This document shows, piece after piece, positions 13,739 through 14,496 of a DNA stretch of 14,496 bases. Source of the stretch: Actinomycetes bacterium (GTDB lineage Bacteria; Actinomycetota; Actinomycetes; Propionibacteriales; Nocardioidaceae); contig JAEWXC010000096.1 in assembly GCA_023396115.1 (NCBI GenBank), positions 1 through 14,496 of the forward strand, read 5' to 3'. The position numbers and the translations under genes are program-made. Below the pieces are notes generated by a model. The model did no database searches and was not told the DNA's origin. It saw only the letters and a program-made list of their open reading frames with translations. The stretch's first letter is position 1; each line of letters opens with the position of its first letter.

Positions 13739-13754
13739 CCGGCCCCGGGGCCGG
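13739..13754. terminator. 16-bp perfect palindrome upstream of ggt
   Basis: CCGGCCCCGGGGCCGG is a perfect palindrome in the 109-bp gap between the truncated reductase and ggt, 22 nt past the reductase stop. It may be a terminator for the former. In such GC-rich DNA a chance origin is not excluded. Confidence 0.35.
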
Positions 13755-13776
13755 CACGTACCCGCGGAGCGGACCC

Positions 13777-14185
13777 TCAGCGCACGACGGTGTGCCGCAC
13801 GCAGGCGAAGTCGCGGTTGCGCACCACATCCTCCAGGCGCAGCTCCACGTGCCGGGGCAGCACCGGGACGCCGCTGCCCAGGGTGACCGGCGCGAACTGC
13901 AACCAGACCTCGTCCAGGAGGCCCGCATCGTGGAACTGCCCGACCAGCTCGCCTCCGCCGACCAGCCAGACGTCGCGGCCCCCGGCCCGTTCCAGCGCTG
14001 CGGCGTGCACCTCGGTGACCGGGGCGTCGGTGAAGGTCATCTCGGCCCCCGCGGGGGCGGTGAAGTCGCGGTGGGTCAGCACCCAGGTCGGCAGCGGCCC
14101 CCAGGGTTCCTCCGCGCCCTGGGTGGCGGCGTCGAGGATCCACTGCCAGGTGGTGGCTCCCATGACCGAGGCGCCGATGTGTCCA
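13777..14185 (-). pseudogene. DHFR/RibD-C-like reductase, 5'-truncated
   Basis: The reading frame from about 14183 to the TGA at 13777 matches the C-terminal two thirds of small dihydrofolate-reductase-family (RibD C-terminal-like) proteins. Visible family landmarks are GASVMGATTWQWI, a PTWVLTHRD strand, the nucleotide-binding DVWLVGGGELVGQFHDAGLLDE, and APVTLGSGVPVLP. Full-length relatives are about 180-190 aa and begin with a strand-loop such as YYTAxSLDGFIAD. That first 45-50 residues is absent: upstream of HIGASVMG the frame runs into G-rich sequence and 19-bp tandem repeats up to 14382. The first in-frame Met (14163) would start inside the fold. I therefore call it a truncated pseudogene, or an assembly junction, rather than a working enzyme. 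Confidence 0.7.
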
Positions 14186-14221
14186 GATGTGGCCCCGGGG
14201 GGGCCGGGCGCTCGGCGCTCG

Positions 14222-14320
14222 AGCCACCTTCCGTCGAACGGGCCACCGTCCGTCCATCGGGCCACAGTCAGTCCGTCGATCGAGGCGCCTTCCGTCGATC
14301 GAGCGACTTTCCGTCGATCG
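14222..14320. repeat. Five degenerate 19-bp tandem repeats
   Basis: Units start at 14222, 14241, 14260, 14283 and 14302. The best copies are AGGCGCCTTCCGTCGATCG and AGCGACTTTCCGTCGATCG. Four units are 19 bp; the third has a 4-bp insertion (23 bp). The core CCGTCGATCG is conserved and includes the palindrome TCGATCGA at unit joints. The units run directly into the palindrome at 14318. Confidence 0.85.
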
Positions 14321-14361
14321 AGCTTGCCGAGATCCGCACGGGGGGGTCTCGGCAAGCTCGA
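14318..14361. repeat. REP-like palindrome with 15-bp stem
   Basis: TCGAGCTTGCCGAGA (14318-14332) pairs perfectly with TCTCGGCAAGCTCGA (14347-14361) across a 14-nt G-rich loop. The arm resembles GGTCTCGACAAGCTCGACCACC-type extragenic palindromes that I recall as frequent in Nocardioides genomes. It would form a stable cruciform or hairpin on either strand. Confidence 0.75.
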
Positions 14362-14382
14362 CCACCGGGCAAGCTCGACCAC
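14351..14382. repeat. 15-bp direct repeat, 17-bp period
   Basis: GGCAAGCTCGACCAC occurs at 14351-14365 and 14368-14382. Its core GCTCGACCAC recurs a third time at 14449-14458. The first copy is also the right arm of the palindrome. Confidence 0.85.
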
Positions 14383-14432
14383 AGTGATGATCGGGGCAGG
14401 CTCTTTGGTCCGGCAGGATCGGGGGTCAGGTT

Positions 14433-14496
14433 CTGGGTCGACTGACTCGCTCGACCACTGGCCACGTGCCCTGCCTCGGATCTGTCGTCGACCCAG
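14433..14496. repeat. 10-bp inverted repeat ending exactly at the window edge
   Basis: CTGGGTCGAC (14433-14442) is the exact reverse complement of GTCGACCCAG (14487-14496), the last ten bases. The coincidence with the edge suggests that the sequence stops inside a repeat that assemblies cannot cross. Confidence 0.6.

Larger units (their letters stand above)
14186..14496. other. Repeat-rich non-coding right edge
   Basis: This 311-bp stretch holds degenerate 19-bp tandem units, a 15-bp-stem palindrome, direct repeats and a terminal inverted repeat (listed separately). Several overlapping frames are open through it on both strands, but they encode only Arg/Ser-rich repeats of the same DNA unit, so none is a credible gene. 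Confidence 0.7.

Noticed and set aside
14222..14320. CRISPR array
   Set aside because: The units are directly adjacent with no unique spacers, and no cas gene is present.
14187..14465. Short open frames on both strands in the right-edge repeats
   Set aside because: Several frames are open only because the 19-bp unit lacks stops; their translations merely repeat the DNA unit.

Overview
The window is high-GC DNA with strongly actinobacterial content: a 242-aa LexA with TCGAAC-N4-GTTCGA type SOS boxes, DUF1206 and HSD10-like proteins, apparent leaderless starts and frequent GTG starts. The gene set and order best fit a member of the Nocardioidaceae/Propionibacteriales, but the genus is inference. 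All genes except lexA lie on the minus strand.

Layout, left to right. 1-151: a poly-G/poly-C contig edge and two hairpins downstream of a small LysM membrane protein (152-508). 509-792: the LysM promoter, carrying two LexA boxes. 793-2461: a DUF1206 six-helix membrane protein and a short-chain dehydrogenase. 2462-2621: a divergent regulatory region with a LexA box. 2622-3350: lexA on the plus strand, with a strong terminator. 3490-5505: a DinG/XPD-type Fe-S helicase convergent with lexA. 5586-8156: a fused SecD-SecF protein with an unusual charged, Lys-rich insertion. 8400-9920: the ribosome-associated GTPase HflX. 10057-10833: an HSD10-type 3-hydroxyacyl-CoA dehydrogenase. 10949-11722: dapF. 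11790-13667: an exported gamma-glutamyltransferase. 13777-14185: a 5'-truncated DHFR/RibD-C-like gene. 14186-14496: repeat-rich DNA with no convincing gene.

The backbone dapF - hflX - helicase - lexA - LysM (with nrdR expected just off the left edge) is a neighbourhood I recall from Mycobacterium and Streptomyces. In Mycobacterium lexA and the LysM division inhibitor (Rv2719c/ChiZ type) are divergent neighbours. Here the pair is split by about 1.8 kb carrying the SDR and DUF1206 genes. Both ends of the split keep LexA boxes and share an identical 20-bp operator stretch in opposite orientation. SecDF, the HSD10-like gene and the gamma-glutamyltransferase look like further additions to the backbone.

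The functional theme is DNA-damage response (LexA, SOS-controlled LysM division inhibitor, repair helicase) embedded in housekeeping genes for ribosome rescue, protein export, lysine/peptidoglycan precursor supply and glutathione/gamma-glutamyl metabolism. I did not find a defence island, CRISPR array, prophage, tRNA or rRNA. The most interesting signals are the duplicated SOS operator, the SecDF insertion, a three-part hairpin upstream of secDF, and the right-edge repeat cluster that truncates a reductase gene.
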